Assembly (NCBI RefSeq): GCF_008642375.1
Contig: NZ_CP029194.1
Coordinates: 1,860,001-1,924,000 of the forward strand
Length of the DNA: 64,000 bases
Reading direction: 5' to 3'
From: Streptomyces venezuelae
GTDB lineage: Bacteria; Actinomycetota; Actinomycetes; Streptomycetales; Streptomycetaceae
This document shows positions 18,602-27,729 of the stretch, piece by piece (position 1 is the first letter of the stretch; every line of letters starts with the position of its first letter). Made by a program: the position numbers and the translations under genes. Under the pieces are notes generated by a model. That model searched no databases. It worked only from the letters and a program-made list of their open reading frames with translations, and was not told the origin of the DNA.

Positions 18602-19179
18602 CAGCCGCGCACCAGAGGGGTGTCCACGAGGTGCTCGGCGAGGAACCACACCTGCGCCTCGCCGGTGCGGATGACATCGGAGACGAGCAGGTCGGCGCTG
18701 CCCTCGTCGCCCTCCCCTGAGAGCCGGGCGGCGGCGTCCCGAGCGTCGATCAGGATCCGCTCGTGCGCGTCGAGGAGCCGCGACAGCATGACGGGCACCG
18801 GCTCGACGCCGTCCGGCGGACGGGGGATCGCCGTGAGTTCCGCGACGTGGCGCGGGTCCCCGACGGCGACGCCGCCGAGGCTCTGAACCCGCTCGGCCAG
18901 CGCGTCCACGATGGCCAGTTGGGCCTCCGCGTGCTTGTCCAGCATCAGGTGGAGCGCGTAGAAGGTCGCCCCTCGCATGAGCCAGTGGTGCTTCTTGTAG
19001 AGGGAGTAGAGAATCTGCGTGTCGGCGAGGACGCGGTTCAGCCGCTGGCAGGCGTACATGCGGGTGTCGTGGCCGAGGCCGATCGGCACCTGCTTGAGCG
19101 TGCCGAACGCCTGGGTCTCGGCGCCCTTCTGGTGCAGCAGAGGCTGGCCGCCGCCGTGCGAGGTCGTGAGGGTGTCCAT
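18601..19179 (-). CDS. dps: Dps-family ferritin-like DNA-protection protein
   Basis: This 192-residue protein carries all five inter-subunit ferroxidase ligands at Dps spacing: His65, His77, Asp81, Asp92 and Glu96, in the region KKHHWLMRGATFYALHLMLD and beyond. Dps dodecamers oxidise Fe2+ with H2O2 and store iron, protecting DNA. The N-terminal tail of about 35 residues is Gly/Thr/Gln-rich and not strongly basic, so DNA binding is uncertain. The AGGAG site before ATG 19179 is good. Neighbours (DoxX, YcaC-like hydrolase, flavoprotein reductase) suggest an oxidative-stress operon. Confidence 0.92.
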   Translation of the reverse strand: MDTLTTSHGGGQPLLHQKGAETQAFGTLKQVPIGLGHDTRMYACQRLNRVLADTQILYSLYKKHHWLMRGATFYALHLMLDKHAEAQLAIVDALAERVQSLGGVAVGDPRHVAELTAIPRPPDGVEPVPVMLSRLLDAHERILIDARDAAARLSGEGDEGSADLLVSDVIRTGEAQVWFLAEHLVDTPLVRG

Positions 19180-19271
19180 CGGGTGCTCCTGTTCGGGAGA
19201 GAGGGTGGGAAGGGCCCGGCCGGCCGGTCGGGGGGTACGCGGCGGCCGGACCCGGTCCGTGCGGCTCGCGC

Positions 19272-19778
19272 TCAGCGGTCGGCGACCGCCGGGGCGGGGG
19301 GCCGGTGCAGGACGAGCCGGGTGAGGAGCCCGCTGCCGAGACCGGCCACGAGCGCGACGGCCGCCCACCACAGCGGGTACGGCGTGAGGCCGAGGGCCGC
19401 GTCCAGGGACCAGGCGCCGGGTCCGGTGGCGGCGAGAGCGGCGGCGGTACCGATGAGGACGAGCGGGTACTCGTATCCGTCGTTCTGCACCCAGAGCCCG
19501 TGGCGCCACTTCACGGTGAGCGCGACCGTCATGACGCCGATGGCGCCGGTCGCGGCGAGCGGGGTGAGGAGACCTGCGGCGAGCAGCAGGCCCGATCCGA
19601 TCTGACCACCGCCCGCGGCCAGGGCGGTGAGGGCACCGCCGCGGAAACCGTCGGCGCGGAACTCCTCGGTGCCGCCCCCGAGCCCCTTGCCGCCCAGGTG
19701 TGAGCTGATCTTCTGCACACCGTGGCCGGCGACGAGCAGCCCCACCAGCAGGCGCAGGATCAGAAGGCCGGTGTCCAC
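19272..19778 (-). CDS. DoxX-family membrane protein
   Basis: This 168-residue integral membrane protein has four hydrophobic segments and the DoxX opening (LLILRLLVGLLVAGHGVQKI, with the conserved AxHGxQK motif). The start is GTG 19778, five bases after the stop of the YcaC-like gene, so translation is probably coupled; no separate strong ribosome site is visible. DoxX proteins form membrane oxidoreductase complexes tied to thiol/oxidative stress in actinobacteria. This fits the neighbouring Dps and reductase, though the link is inferred. Confidence 0.85.
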   Translation of the reverse strand: MDTGLLILRLLVGLLVAGHGVQKISSHLGGKGLGGGTEEFRADGFRGGALTALAAGGGQIGSGLLLAAGLLTPLAATGAIGVMTVALTVKWRHGLWVQNDGYEYPLVLIGTAAALAATGPGAWSLDAALGLTPYPLWWAAVALVAGLGSGLLTRLVLHRPPAPAVADR

Positions 19779-19783
19779 AGGCG

Positions 19784-20446
19784 TCAGCCGGCGGCGTGCT
19801 CGCCGATGACGCTCTGCGCGTACACGACACCCAGGCCGTACGCGCCCGCGTGCGCCTTGACGATCTCCATGACCGCGCCGTACGACTCCTGACGCGCCCA
19901 GTCGCGCTGCAGCTCCAGGAGCACCTGCACCCAGGTCACCGGCACCGCGCCGGCCGCGATCATCCGCTGCAGCGCGTGCTCGTGGGCCGCGGGGCTGACG
20001 CCGCCGGACGCGTCGGAGACCACGTACACCTCGTAACCCTGCTCCAGGGCGGAGAGCGCGGGCAGCACCAGGCAGACCTCGGTCCACAGGCCCGACAGGA
20101 TGATCTTCTTACGCCCGGTCGCCTTGACCGCCGCGACGAGCGCCTCGTCCTCCCAGGCGTTCATGCTCGTACGGTCGACGACCTCCTGCTTGGGGAACAC
20201 CTCGGCGAGCTGGGGCAGCAGGGGCCCGGAGAACGACTCGGCGGCGACGGTGGTCAGGACGGCCGGCACATCGAACGCCCGCGCCGCCTTGGCGAGACCC
20301 ACGGTGCTGTTGATGATCGCGGTGCGGTCTCCGCTACCGGTGCCGAAGAACATCTGCGGCTGGTGGTCCACGAAGAGCATGACCGAGTTGTCGGGGGTGA
20401 GCAGATCCTTGCTCGGGGCGGCCTGCACCTTGTCGATGTCGAACAT
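19784..20446 (-). CDS. YcaC-like isochorismatase-family hydrolase
   Basis: This 220-residue cysteine-hydrolase fold has the expected triad: Asp27 in FVDHQPQM, a Lys at 113-114 in GRKKIILSG, and Cys125 in WTEVCLVL. This subgroup (E. coli YcaC type) has no firmly known substrate; despite the name it is unlikely to act on isochorismate. The ATG at 20446 has GAGAGGACC upstream. It is the first gene of the operon continuing into DoxX, Dps and the flavoprotein reductase; the promoter lies in the 306-base gap shared with the divergent DUF6243 gene. Confidence 0.88.
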   Translation of the reverse strand: MFDIDKVQAAPSKDLLTPDNSVMLFVDHQPQMFFGTGSGDRTAIINSTVGLAKAARAFDVPAVLTTVAAESFSGPLLPQLAEVFPKQEVVDRTSMNAWEDEALVAAVKATGRKKIILSGLWTEVCLVLPALSALEQGYEVYVVSDASGGVSPAAHEHALQRMIAAGAVPVTWVQVLLELQRDWARQESYGAVMEIVKAHAGAYGLGVVYAQSVIGEHAAG

Positions 20447-20752
20447 GAGGGGTCCTCTCGAAGCAATCGGTAACGTGCCCGCCGCGTCCGCGGCTCGGCA
20501 CCTCCTCAAGCTATGAGCGACCCGAACGACCGCGTTGACCTCCGGCGCCCAGGGGTTGGCACGACAGCGCACAACCGGTCAAGGAGTCGGCCGCACGGCG
20601 AAGGGCCTGGCGCGCGGGGCCGGCGGGACCGGGTAACGTCCTTGTCATGTTCTTCCAGATGCCGATTCACGAGTGAGAGCGTGACGGGCTCCGGCTGACG
20701 TCCCCCCACCGATGAATTCGTAGATCACTTCACCTCACCACCGGGAGAACCC
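20447..20752. promoter_or_regulatory. Divergent intergenic region between the stress operon and the DUF6243 gene
   Basis: This 306-base gap separates two divergent genes and must contain both promoters. No clear palindromic operator stands out. A 10-codon ATG frame at 20647-20676 (MFFQMPIHE) lies in it without a good ribosome site. No RNA gene was recognised. Confidence 0.4.
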
Positions 20753-20968
20753 GTGACCGACAGCAAGAACATCAACAACCCCGTGGGCCAGGGCGGCGGC
20801 CAGCGCAAGAGGCTGTCCCGCGCCGAGCGGCAGAACAACGGTCCGCATCGCAACCTCGACCGCCAGGGTGCCGCCGACCGGAAGGCGGAGCTGGTGCGCA
20901 AGATGCGCGAGAAGGCACGCGCGGCCGAGGGCGCCGGGCAGACGGGCGACGGCACCGCACAGAGCTGA
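20753..20968 (+). CDS. DUF6243 family small basic protein
   Basis: This 71-residue protein starts at GTG (GGGAGAAC upstream). The sequence GQGGGQRKRLSRAERQNNGP, then AADRKAELVRKMREKARAAE, matches the Streptomyces DUF6243 pattern: a Gly-Gly-Gln-Arg-Lys-x-Leu-Ser-Arg-Ala box followed by an Asp-Arg/Gln-Lys-x-Glu-Leu-x-Arg-Lys-Met-Arg-Glu-Lys helix. It is very hydrophilic, with many Arg/Lys/Gln and no membrane segment. Function is unknown. Confidence 0.82.
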   Translation: MTDSKNINNPVGQGGGQRKRLSRAERQNNGPHRNLDRQGAADRKAELVRKMREKARAAEGAGQTGDGTAQS

Positions 20969-21565
20969 CGCACCGCCGCCGCGCGGCCGTATCCGCTGCG
21001 CGGGAGCGGGGCCGCCCGCCCCTGGACGATCCCGGACGATCGCGTCCGGTCCCCGGCGCGGGTCCGCGCCGATCCTCACCGCGCGGCTCGTCCCGGACGT
21101 GTACGGCGTCCGGGCCCCCGTGACCCGCCCCGGATCAGGCGGGTACCGAGCGTGGACGCGCGGGTTTCGCCCGGACCCGCAAGAACCACATCCCGGCCTT
21201 CCCCGGCTACCGCGAGGACCTGTGCCTCCGCCCCGGCGACAGCGGGCCGCTCCACCTTCTACGGCTCCTCGTCCATCTCCGACCCCTACGGCCGGATCAT
21301 GCTGCGGGCCCCGCGGAACACCCCCGCCGTCCTCGTGGCCGACCTCGACCTCGACCAGCGCCGGGACTGGCTCGACTTCGGCCTGATGGGCACCCGCCGC
21401 CCCGAGCTGTACGGCGCTCTCACCGAACGGCTCCCCGGCCGCAGCCTGTGCGGAGGTGACGGTCGTAGGCGTCGGGCGCGCCCCGAGCAAGGCCGATCCG
21501 GAGAGGTCAAGGTCACAGTCGATCACTCTGCTGTCGCTCAAGGGCCTTCACCTAGCATCCGAGGC
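20969..21565. other. Long gap between the DUF6243 gene and mutA
   Basis: About 600 bases hold no intact gene. The first 190 bases show nothing recognisable; the middle holds the nitrilase remnant described separately; the last 130 bases (21437-21565) lead into mutA and should contain its promoter. An open frame continues from the nitrilase tail into mutA, but the family-like start of MutA is at 21566. Confidence 0.5.
21160..21436 (+). pseudogene. Decayed carbon-nitrogen hydrolase (nitrilase superfamily) with internal deletion and frameshift
   Basis: Two pieces of one nitrilase-superfamily gene survive in different frames. The first, from about 21172 (codon for TRKNHIP at 21175), reads TRKNHIPAFPGYREDLCLRP then GDSG, matching the RKxHIP..PGY....F.PGD-G region of N-carbamoylputrescine amidase/beta-ureidopropionase-like enzymes. 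The second, from 21257 one frame over, reads FYGSSSISDPYGRIMLRAP and ends TRRPELYGALTERL, the family C-terminus. The segment with the catalytic Cys is gone and the N-terminus is missing. The junction is at about 21245-21256. Confidence 0.7.
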
Positions 21566-23383
21566 ATGACTGTGCTGCCTGACGATGGCCTCTCCCTGGC
21601 CGCCGAGTTCCCCGCAGCGACCCACGACCAGTGGCGTCGCCTCGTCGCGGGCGTGCTGAGCAGGTCGGGCAAGGACGTGCCGGACGCCGAGGCCGAGGAC
21701 GTCCTGTCCACCGCCCTCGAGGACGGCCTGCGCGCCCGCCCCCTGTACACGGCCGCCGACGCCGCCCCCGATCCCGGCCTCCCCGGCTTCGCCCCGTTCG
21801 TTCGCGGCGGCCGGGCCGAGGGCAACACCGCGAGCGGCTGGGACGTGCGCCAGCGGCACGTGGCCGCCGACCCCGAGGCGGTCCTCACCGACCTGGAGAA
21901 CGGCGTCACCTCGCTGTGGCTGGCCGTCGGGCCGGCCGGTGTACCGGTGCCGGAACTCGACCGGCTCCTCCAGGGCGTCTACCTCGACCTGGCCCCGGTC
22001 GCCCTCGACGCCGGCCCGGAGACCTCGGCCGCCGCGGACGAGCTGTTCGCGATCTACGAACGCCGTGGCGTGGCGCCCGAGGCCGCCGCCGGCAATCTCG
22101 GCGCCGACCCGCTCGGCACCGAGGCCCGGACCGGGCAGGCCTACGACGGTGACGACTTCCCCGGCACCGTCGCTCTGGCGCGGCGCTGCGCGGAGACGTA
22201 CCCGCAGCTGCGGGCCGTGACCGTGGACGCCCTGCCGTACCACGAGGCCGGCGGCTCCACCGCGCAGGAGCTCGGCTGTGCGCTCGCCGGCGGCGTCGCC
22301 TATCTGCGGGCGCTCACCGAGGGCGGCCTGACCGTCGAACAGGCCCTCGGGCAGCTGGAGTTCCGTTACGCGGCCACCGCCGACCAGTTCCTGACCATCG
22401 CCAAGCTCCGGGCCGCCCGGCGCCTGTGGGCGCGGATCGCGGAGGCCTGTGGCGCGCCGGCGGCCGGTGCGCAGCGCCAGCACGCGGTGACGTCCTCGGT
22501 CATGATGACGGCCCGCGACCCGTGGGTGAACATGCTGCGGACGACGATCGCCACACTGGCGGCCGGCGTCGGCGGCGCCGACTCGGTCAGCGTGCTCCCC
22601 TTCGACCACGCCCTGGGCCTGCCGGACGCCTTCTCCCGTCGTATCGCCCGGAACACCTCGACGATCCTCATCGAGGAGTCGCACCTGTCCCGGGTGATCG
22701 ACCCGGCCGGCGGCTCCTGGTACGTGGAGTCGCTGACCGACGAACTCGCCCGGGCAGCCTGGGAGTTCTTCCAGGAGATCGAGCGTGCGGGAGGCCTGGC
22801 CGCCGCCCTGCGCTCGGGCCTGGTCGGCCGGGAGCTCGCCGCCAACTGGGAGGAGCGCAGCAAGCGGCTCGCCAAGCGCCGCGAACCCGTCACCGGCGTC
22901 AGCGAGTTCCCGCACCTGGCGGAGAAGCCCGTGGTGCGCGAGCCGGCGCCCGCCGCGCCGGGCGGTGGCCTGCCGCGCGTCCGGCGTGACGAGGCGTACG
23001 AGGCGCTGCGCGCCCGTTCCGACGCCCACCTCGCCGCGACGGGTGCCCGGCCGCGTGTCTACCTGGCGGCCCTCGGGCCCGCCGCCGCGCACACGGCACG
23101 CCTCACCTTCACCGCCAACCTCCTCCAGGCGGGCGGTATCGAGCCCGTCACCGAGGGGCCGTTCGAGGAGAGCGGCGCCACCGAGGCCTGCCTCTGCTCC
23201 AGCGACGCCCTGTACGAGGAGCAGGCCGAGTCCGCCGCCGCCGCTCTCCGGGAGGCCGGGGCCGGGCACGTGGCACTGGCCGGCCGGCCCGGCTCGTACG
23301 CCGGTGTCGACACGTACGTCTTCGCGGGGTGCGACGCGGTCGCCGTGCTCACCGCCGCCCTCGACCGCATGGGAGTGTCCTGA
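21566..23383 (+). CDS. mutA: Methylmalonyl-CoA mutase small (beta) subunit
   Basis: This 605-residue non-catalytic subunit of adenosylcobalamin-dependent methylmalonyl-CoA mutase begins [19 protein letters not shown]. It keeps the TIM-barrel segments ([57 protein letters not shown]) and has a shortened, degenerate C-terminal domain without the DxHxxG cobalamin motif, as expected for this subunit. A GAGG lies just before ATG 21566. Its stop overlaps the mutB start (TGATG). The heterodimer interconverts (R)-methylmalonyl-CoA and succinyl-CoA, relevant to propionate metabolism and polyketide extender supply. Confidence 0.95.
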   Translation: MTVLPDDGLSLAAEFPAATHDQWRRLVAGVLSRSGKDVPDAEAEDVLSTALEDGLRARPLYTAADAAPDPGLPGFAPFVRGGRAEGNTASGWDVRQRHVAADPEAVLTDLENGVTSLWLAVGPAGVPVPELDRLLQGVYLDLAPVALDAGPETSAAADELFAIYERRGVAPEAAAGNLGADPLGTEARTGQAYDGDDFPGTVALARRCAETYPQLRAVTVDALPYHEAGGSTAQELGCALAGGVAYLRALTEGGLTVEQALGQLEFRYAATADQFLTIAKLRAARRLWARIAEACGAPAAGAQRQHAVTSSVMMTARDPWVNMLRTTIATLAAGVGGADSVSVLPFDHALGLPDAFSRRIARNTSTILIEESHLSRVIDPAGGSWYVESLTDELARAAWEFFQEIERAGGLAAALRSGLVGRELAANWEERSKRLAKRREPVTGVSEFPHLAEKPVVREPAPAAPGGGLPRVRRDEAYEALRARSDAHLAATGARPRVYLAALGPAAAHTARLTFTANLLQAGGIEPVTEGPFEESGATEACLCSSDALYEEQAESAAAALREAGAGHVALAGRPGSYAGVDTYVFAGCDAVAVLTAALDRMGVS

Positions 23384-25563
23384 TGGGAATCGGAATCCCG
23401 GACTTCACCGGGATCGAACTGGGGTCGCCGTCCGCCGCCGGCAGCACCGAGGAGTGGCGCGCCGCCGCCAAGCAGGCCTCCGACGGGGACGGCTCGCTCT
23501 GGGAGACGCCCGAGGGCATCGCGGTGCAGCCGCTGTACACCGGGCACGACCTGGAGGACGTCGACTTCCTCGGCACCTACCCGGGCACGGCGCCGTACCT
23601 GCGCGGCCCGTACCCGACGATGTACGTCAACCAGCCGTGGACGATCCGCCAGTACGCGGGCTTCTCGACCGCCGAGGAGTCCAACGCCTTCTACCGGCGG
23701 AACCTGGCGGCCGGCCAGAAGGGCCTGTCGGTCGCCTTCGACCTGCCGACGCACCGCGGTTACGACAGCGACCACCCGCGCGTCACCGGCGACGTCGGCA
23801 TGGCGGGCGTGGCCATCGACTCGATCTACGACATGCGGCAGCTCTTCGACGGCATCCCGCTGGACAAGATGTCGGTGTCGATGACGATGAACGGCGCGGT
23901 CCTGCCCGTCCTCGCGCTGTACATCGTCGCGGCCGAGGAGCAGGGAGTGTCGGCCGAGAAGCTCACGGGGACCATCCAGAACGACATCCTCAAGGAGTTC
24001 ATGGTCCGCAACACCTACATCTACCCGCCGAAGCCGTCGATGCGGATCATCTCCGACATCTTCGCCTTCACCTCGCAGAACATGCCGCGCTACAACTCCA
24101 TCTCGATCTCCGGCTACCACATCCAGGAGGCGGGCGCGACGGCCGACCTGGAGCTGGCGTACACGCTGGCGGACGGGGTCGAGTACATCCGGGCGGGCCG
24201 CGAGGCCGGCCTGGACGTGGACGCGTTCGCGCCGCGTCTGTCGTTCTTCTGGGCGATCGGCATGAACTTCTTCATGGAGGTGGCCAAGCTGCGCGCGGCC
24301 CGTCTCCTGTGGGCCAAGCTGGTCAAGGAGTTCGACCCGAGGAACTCCAAGTCCCTTTCGCTGCGCACCCATTCGCAGACCTCCGGCTGGTCGCTGACCG
24401 CCCAGGACGTCTTCAACAACGTCACCCGCACCTGCGTGGAGGCGATGGCCGCCACCCAGGGCCACACGCAGTCGCTGCACACCAACGCCCTCGACGAGGC
24501 GCTCGCGCTGCCGACGGACTTCTCTGCGCGCATCGCCCGCAACACCCAGCTGCTGATCCAGCAGGAGTCGGGGACGACCCGGGTCATCGACCCGTGGGGC
24601 GGCAGCGCGTACGTGGAGAAGCTGACGTACGACCTGGCCCGCCGCGCCTGGCAGCACATCCAGGAGGTCGAGGCGGCCGGCGGCATGGCGAAGGCCATCG
24701 ACGCGGGCATCCCGAAGCTCCGCATCGAGGAGGCCGCCGCCCGTACCCAGGCGCGGATCGACTCGGGGCGCCAGCCGGTCATCGGGGTGAACAAGTACCG
24801 GGTCGACGGGGACGAGCAGATCGACGTCCTGAAGGTCGACAACTCCTCCGTCCGTGCCCAGCAGATCGAGAAGCTGCGGCGGCTGCGCGCCGAGCGCGAC
24901 GAGCGGGCCTGCCAGGACGCGCTCGACGACCTCACCCGGGCCGCCGGCGGCTCCGGGAACCTCCTGGAGCTGGCCGTCCGCGCCGCGCGGGCCAAGGCCA
25001 CCGTCGGGGAGATCTCCGACGCCCTGGAGAAGGTGTACGGGCGGCACGCGGGCCAGATCCGTACGATCTCCGGCGTGTACCGCAACGAGGCAGGAGAGTC
25101 CCCCACCGTGGACCGCACCCGCGCGCTCGTCGACGCCTTCGAGGAGGCCGAGGGCCGGCGCCCCCGCATCCTGGTCGCCAAGATGGGCCAGGACGGTCAT
25201 GACCGCGGCCAGAAGGTGATCTCCACCGCCTTCGCCGACCTGGGCTTCGACGTCGACGTGGGCCCCCTCTTCCAGACCCCGGCCGAGGTGGCCCGGCAGG
25301 CCGTCGAGGCGGACGTCCACATCGTGGGTGTCTCGTCGCTGGCGGCCGGTCACCTCACGCTCGTCCCGGCACTTCGGGAGGAGCTTGCCGCCGAGGGCCG
25401 GGAGGACATCATGATCGTGGTCGGCGGTGTCATCCCGCCCCAGGACGTGCCCACGCTCCTCGACATGGGGGCCGCCGCCGTCTTCCCGCCCGGCACGGTG
25501 ATCCCGGACGCGGCCGCGGACCTGGTGCGCCGGCTCGCCTCCGACCTGGGACACGATCTCTGA
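23383..25563 (+). CDS. mutB: Methylmalonyl-CoA mutase large (alpha, catalytic) subunit
   Basis: This 726-residue catalytic subunit shows the substrate barrel ([60 protein letters not shown]) and the C-terminal cobalamin domain. There, the DxHxxG motif D604-G-H606-D-R-G609 supplies the lower axial His ligand of AdoCbl. The start overlaps the mutA stop. Length and order match the two-subunit actinobacterial enzyme. The repair GTPase meaB follows 4 bases after its stop, giving a three-gene operon. Confidence 0.97.
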   Translation: MGIGIPDFTGIELGSPSAAGSTEEWRAAAKQASDGDGSLWETPEGIAVQPLYTGHDLEDVDFLGTYPGTAPYLRGPYPTMYVNQPWTIRQYAGFSTAEESNAFYRRNLAAGQKGLSVAFDLPTHRGYDSDHPRVTGDVGMAGVAIDSIYDMRQLFDGIPLDKMSVSMTMNGAVLPVLALYIVAAEEQGVSAEKLTGTIQNDILKEFMVRNTYIYPPKPSMRIISDIFAFTSQNMPRYNSISISGYHIQEAGATADLELAYTLADGVEYIRAGREAGLDVDAFAPRLSFFWAIGMNFFMEVAKLRAARLLWAKLVKEFDPRNSKSLSLRTHSQTSGWSLTAQDVFNNVTRTCVEAMAATQGHTQSLHTNALDEALALPTDFSARIARNTQLLIQQESGTTRVIDPWGGSAYVEKLTYDLARRAWQHIQEVEAAGGMAKAIDAGIPKLRIEEAAARTQARIDSGRQPVIGVNKYRVDGDEQIDVLKVDNSSVRAQQIEKLRRLRAERDERACQDALDDLTRAAGGSGNLLELAVRAARAKATVGEISDALEKVYGRHAGQIRTISGVYRNEAGESPTVDRTRALVDAFEEAEGRRPRILVAKMGQDGHDRGQKVISTAFADLGFDVDVGPLFQTPAEVARQAVEADVHIVGVSSLAAGHLTLVPALREELAAEGREDIMIVVGGVIPPQDVPTLLDMGAAAVFPPGTVIPDAAADLVRRLASDLGHDL

Positions 25564-25567
25564 TCCC

Positions 25568-26554
25568 ATGGCCATCGACATCGACACGTACGTGAAGGGC
25601 GTGCGCGAGGGGAAGCGCGCCCTCGTGGCGCGCGCCATCACCCTCGTGGAGTCCACCCGGCCCGATCACCGGGCGCTCGCCCAGGAGTTGCTCACCCGGC
25701 TGCTGCCGCACAGCGGCCGGGCGCGGCGGATCGGCATCAGCGGCGTGCCCGGCGTCGGGAAGTCGACCTTCATCGACGCCTTCGGCACGATGCTCACGGG
25801 CCTCGGCCACCGGGTCGCCGTCCTCGCCGTCGATCCGTCCTCGACGCGGACCGGCGGCTCGATCCTGGGCGACAAGACGCGGATGGAGCGGCTCGCGGTG
25901 GATCCCGCGGCCTTCATCCGCCCCTCCCCCAGCGCGGGCACCCTCGGCGGCGTCGCCAAGGCGACGCGGGAGTCGATCGTGGTCATGGAGGCCGCCGGCT
26001 ACGACGTGATCCTGGTCGAGACGGTCGGCGTCGGCCAGTCGGAGACGGCCGTGGCGAACATGGTCGACTCCTTCCTGCTGCTGTCGCTGGCGCGCACCGG
26101 AGACCAGTTGCAGGGCATCAAGAAGGGCGTCCTGGAGCTCGCGGACGTCGTGGCCGTGAACAAGGCGGACGGTCCGCACGCGACCGACGCCCGCGCCGCG
26201 GCCAGGGAACTGGCGGGCGCACTACGGCTGATGCACGGCCGGGAGGCGGTGTGGACCCCGCCGGTGCTCAGCTGCAGCGCGCGGGAGTCGAGCGGCCTCG
26301 ACGAGGTGTGGGAGCGGCTGGAGAACCACCGCTCGATCCTCGACGCGGCGGGCCGCCTCGACGCCCGGCGCCGGGACCAGCAGGTCGACTGGGCCTGGAC
26401 GATGGTCAAGGACGAGCTGCTGGGCCGGCTGAACTCCCATCCGGCGGTACGGGCGCTCGCCCCGGACGTCGAGCGGCTGGTCAGGAACGGCGAACTGACC
26501 GCGACGCTCGCGGCGGAGCGCATCCTCGGGGCGTTCGGGGAGCGGACGGACTGA
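25568..26554 (+). CDS. meaB: Methylmalonyl-CoA mutase-associated GTPase MeaB
   Basis: This 328-residue G3E-family GTPase has the P-loop GVPGVGKS (residues 59-66), a DKTRMERL switch stretch, VETVGVGQSETAV and the guanine-specifying NKAD. It protects and reloads the mutase with adenosylcobalamin. It begins four bases after the mutB stop. Together mutA-mutB-meaB form a complete functional unit; no epimerase gene is present here. Confidence 0.95.
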   Translation: MAIDIDTYVKGVREGKRALVARAITLVESTRPDHRALAQELLTRLLPHSGRARRIGISGVPGVGKSTFIDAFGTMLTGLGHRVAVLAVDPSSTRTGGSILGDKTRMERLAVDPAAFIRPSPSAGTLGGVAKATRESIVVMEAAGYDVILVETVGVGQSETAVANMVDSFLLLSLARTGDQLQGIKKGVLELADVVAVNKADGPHATDARAAARELAGALRLMHGREAVWTPPVLSCSARESSGLDEVWERLENHRSILDAAGRLDARRRDQQVDWAWTMVKDELLGRLNSHPAVRALAPDVERLVRNGELTATLAAERILGAFGERTD

Positions 26555-26610
26555 GACGCCCCGTCTCACCGGCCCGGGGGTCTCGACCTTCGCGGCCGAG
26601 TCCGAAGGGG

Positions 26611-26636
26611 GCTCGCGCCGACCGGTCGGCGCGAGC
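26611..26636. terminator. Perfect 26-base palindrome between meaB and the MerR remnant
   Basis: GCTCGCGCCGACC followed directly by GGTCGGCGCGAGC forms a fully self-complementary sequence between two convergent genes (meaB stop 26554, MerR stop 26684). It most likely acts as a bidirectional terminator; with no loop it would fold with a few central bases unpaired. Confidence 0.55.
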
Positions 26637-26683
26637 TCGAAGGACACCGAGGCAGCACTTGAACCAGCGCGCCGACGTCGACG

Positions 26684-27384
26684 TCACTGCTGCGGAACGG
26701 CGATGCCGGCCGCACGCAGCTTCGCCTCGCTCAGCGTGTTCAACCGGGCGATGGACGGTGCCCGGTCCTCCCGGTGGTGGTCGACCATTCCGTACCGGGA
26801 GGCGGCGTCGGACCGGTTCTGGAACCCGGTCGGCATCGCCAGGAGCGCGCGGTCGGCCAGCAGCTTGTCGGCCAGCGCGGAGGCCAGTTCCTCGATCCGC
26901 GGGTCGTCCGGGTCCCAAGTCCTCGCGTCCCAGCCGCGCTTGGTCAGCTCGACGGACTCGGGATCGTCAAGCGAGTGTTCGAGCCGGGTCAGGAAGCCGT
27001 CGAAGATCTCCGGGACCAGTGCGCGGGTCAGCACCAGTGCCTCCCGTTGTCCGGACACGTGGTCGGGGCCGAAGCCGAGTTCGGCGAGTCGGTCCAGGAC
27101 CGCGCAGGCCCGGTCGGGCAGCAGGGCCCGGTCGCCGTGGTCGAGACGGTGCAGTCTGTCGCGGCGCGCGATCAGCTCGTCGATCCGTTCGGTGAGCCGG
27201 TGACGGACGTCGTCCAGGGTGGCGGCGAACGCCTCGGGATCGGCGTCGAGCAGGTCGCCGATCTCGGCCAGCGGCACGCCGGCCGCTGCCAGGGTCCGGA
27301 CCTGGACCAGCCGGAACAGCTCGCCCGATCGGTAGCGGCGGTAGCCGGAGCGGTCGCGGTCCGGCTCCGCGGCCAGGCATCCTG
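26684..27384 (-). pseudogene. MerR-family regulator lacking its N-terminal HTH start
   Basis: The frame reads RDRSGYRRYRSGELFRLVQV, then RTLAAAGVPLAEIGDLLDAD, the second half of a MerR DNA-binding domain (GYRRY wing plus dimerisation helix), followed by about 190 residues of effector region ending AGIAVPQQ. The first 20-25 residues, which should contain the helix-turn-helix and the RYYE motif, are absent. The frame runs into the serine hydrolase remnant at about 27375-27384 with no plausible start. An internal GTG at 27277 would make a 197-residue protein without a DNA-binding domain. Probably non-functional as a regulator. Confidence 0.7.
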
Positions 27385-27714
27385 TCGCGGGCGGCCGTCG
27401 AGCTGATGACCACCAATCGCCTCACGCCCGGGCAACTGGCGGCCCGGGACGCCATGTTCGGCACCGTCGCCCACCTGTCGTCCGGCCAGGGGTCGAGCGG
27501 CGGCTGGGGCTTCGGGATGGCGGTACGCACCTATCGCGGCGACTACGCGCCCGCCGGCCGGTTCGGCTGGTTCGGCGGTACCGGCACCACCGCCTACGCG
27601 GACAGGACCAACCGGCTCACCGGAGTCCTGCTCACCCAGGTCGGACTGTCCACTCCGGATTCCCCGCGCGTCATGAACGACTTCTGGACCACGCTCTACC
27701 AGGCCGTCGACTGA
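27376..27714 (+). pseudogene. C-terminal remnant of a beta-lactamase-family serine hydrolase
   Basis: The frame GILSRAAVELMTTNRLTPGQ leads into GGWGFGMAVRTYRGDYAPAG, FGWFGGTGTTAYADRTN and VMNDFWTTLYQAVD, which is the C-terminal third of a class C beta-lactamase/EstB-like protein. GWFGGTGTTAY is the KTG-like third motif region (here GGTG). The SxxK and YxN motifs and the whole N-terminal domain are missing. It directly abuts the 5-prime-truncated MerR gene on the opposite strand, so one deletion can explain both losses. An ATG at 27406 opens a 102-codon frame, but a stable active protein is unlikely. Confidence 0.75.
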
Positions 27715-27729
27715 GAGCGGGCCCGACCT

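Noticed and set aside
20647..20676. Short frame MFFQMPIHE as a leader peptide before the DUF6243 gene
   Set aside because: No ribosome site, no regulatory codon run and no attenuator hairpin; too short to support.
21152..21565. In-frame 5-prime extension of mutA
   Set aside because: The upstream residues are the nitrilase remnant, not a MutA N-terminus; MutA homologues begin near the ATG at 21566.
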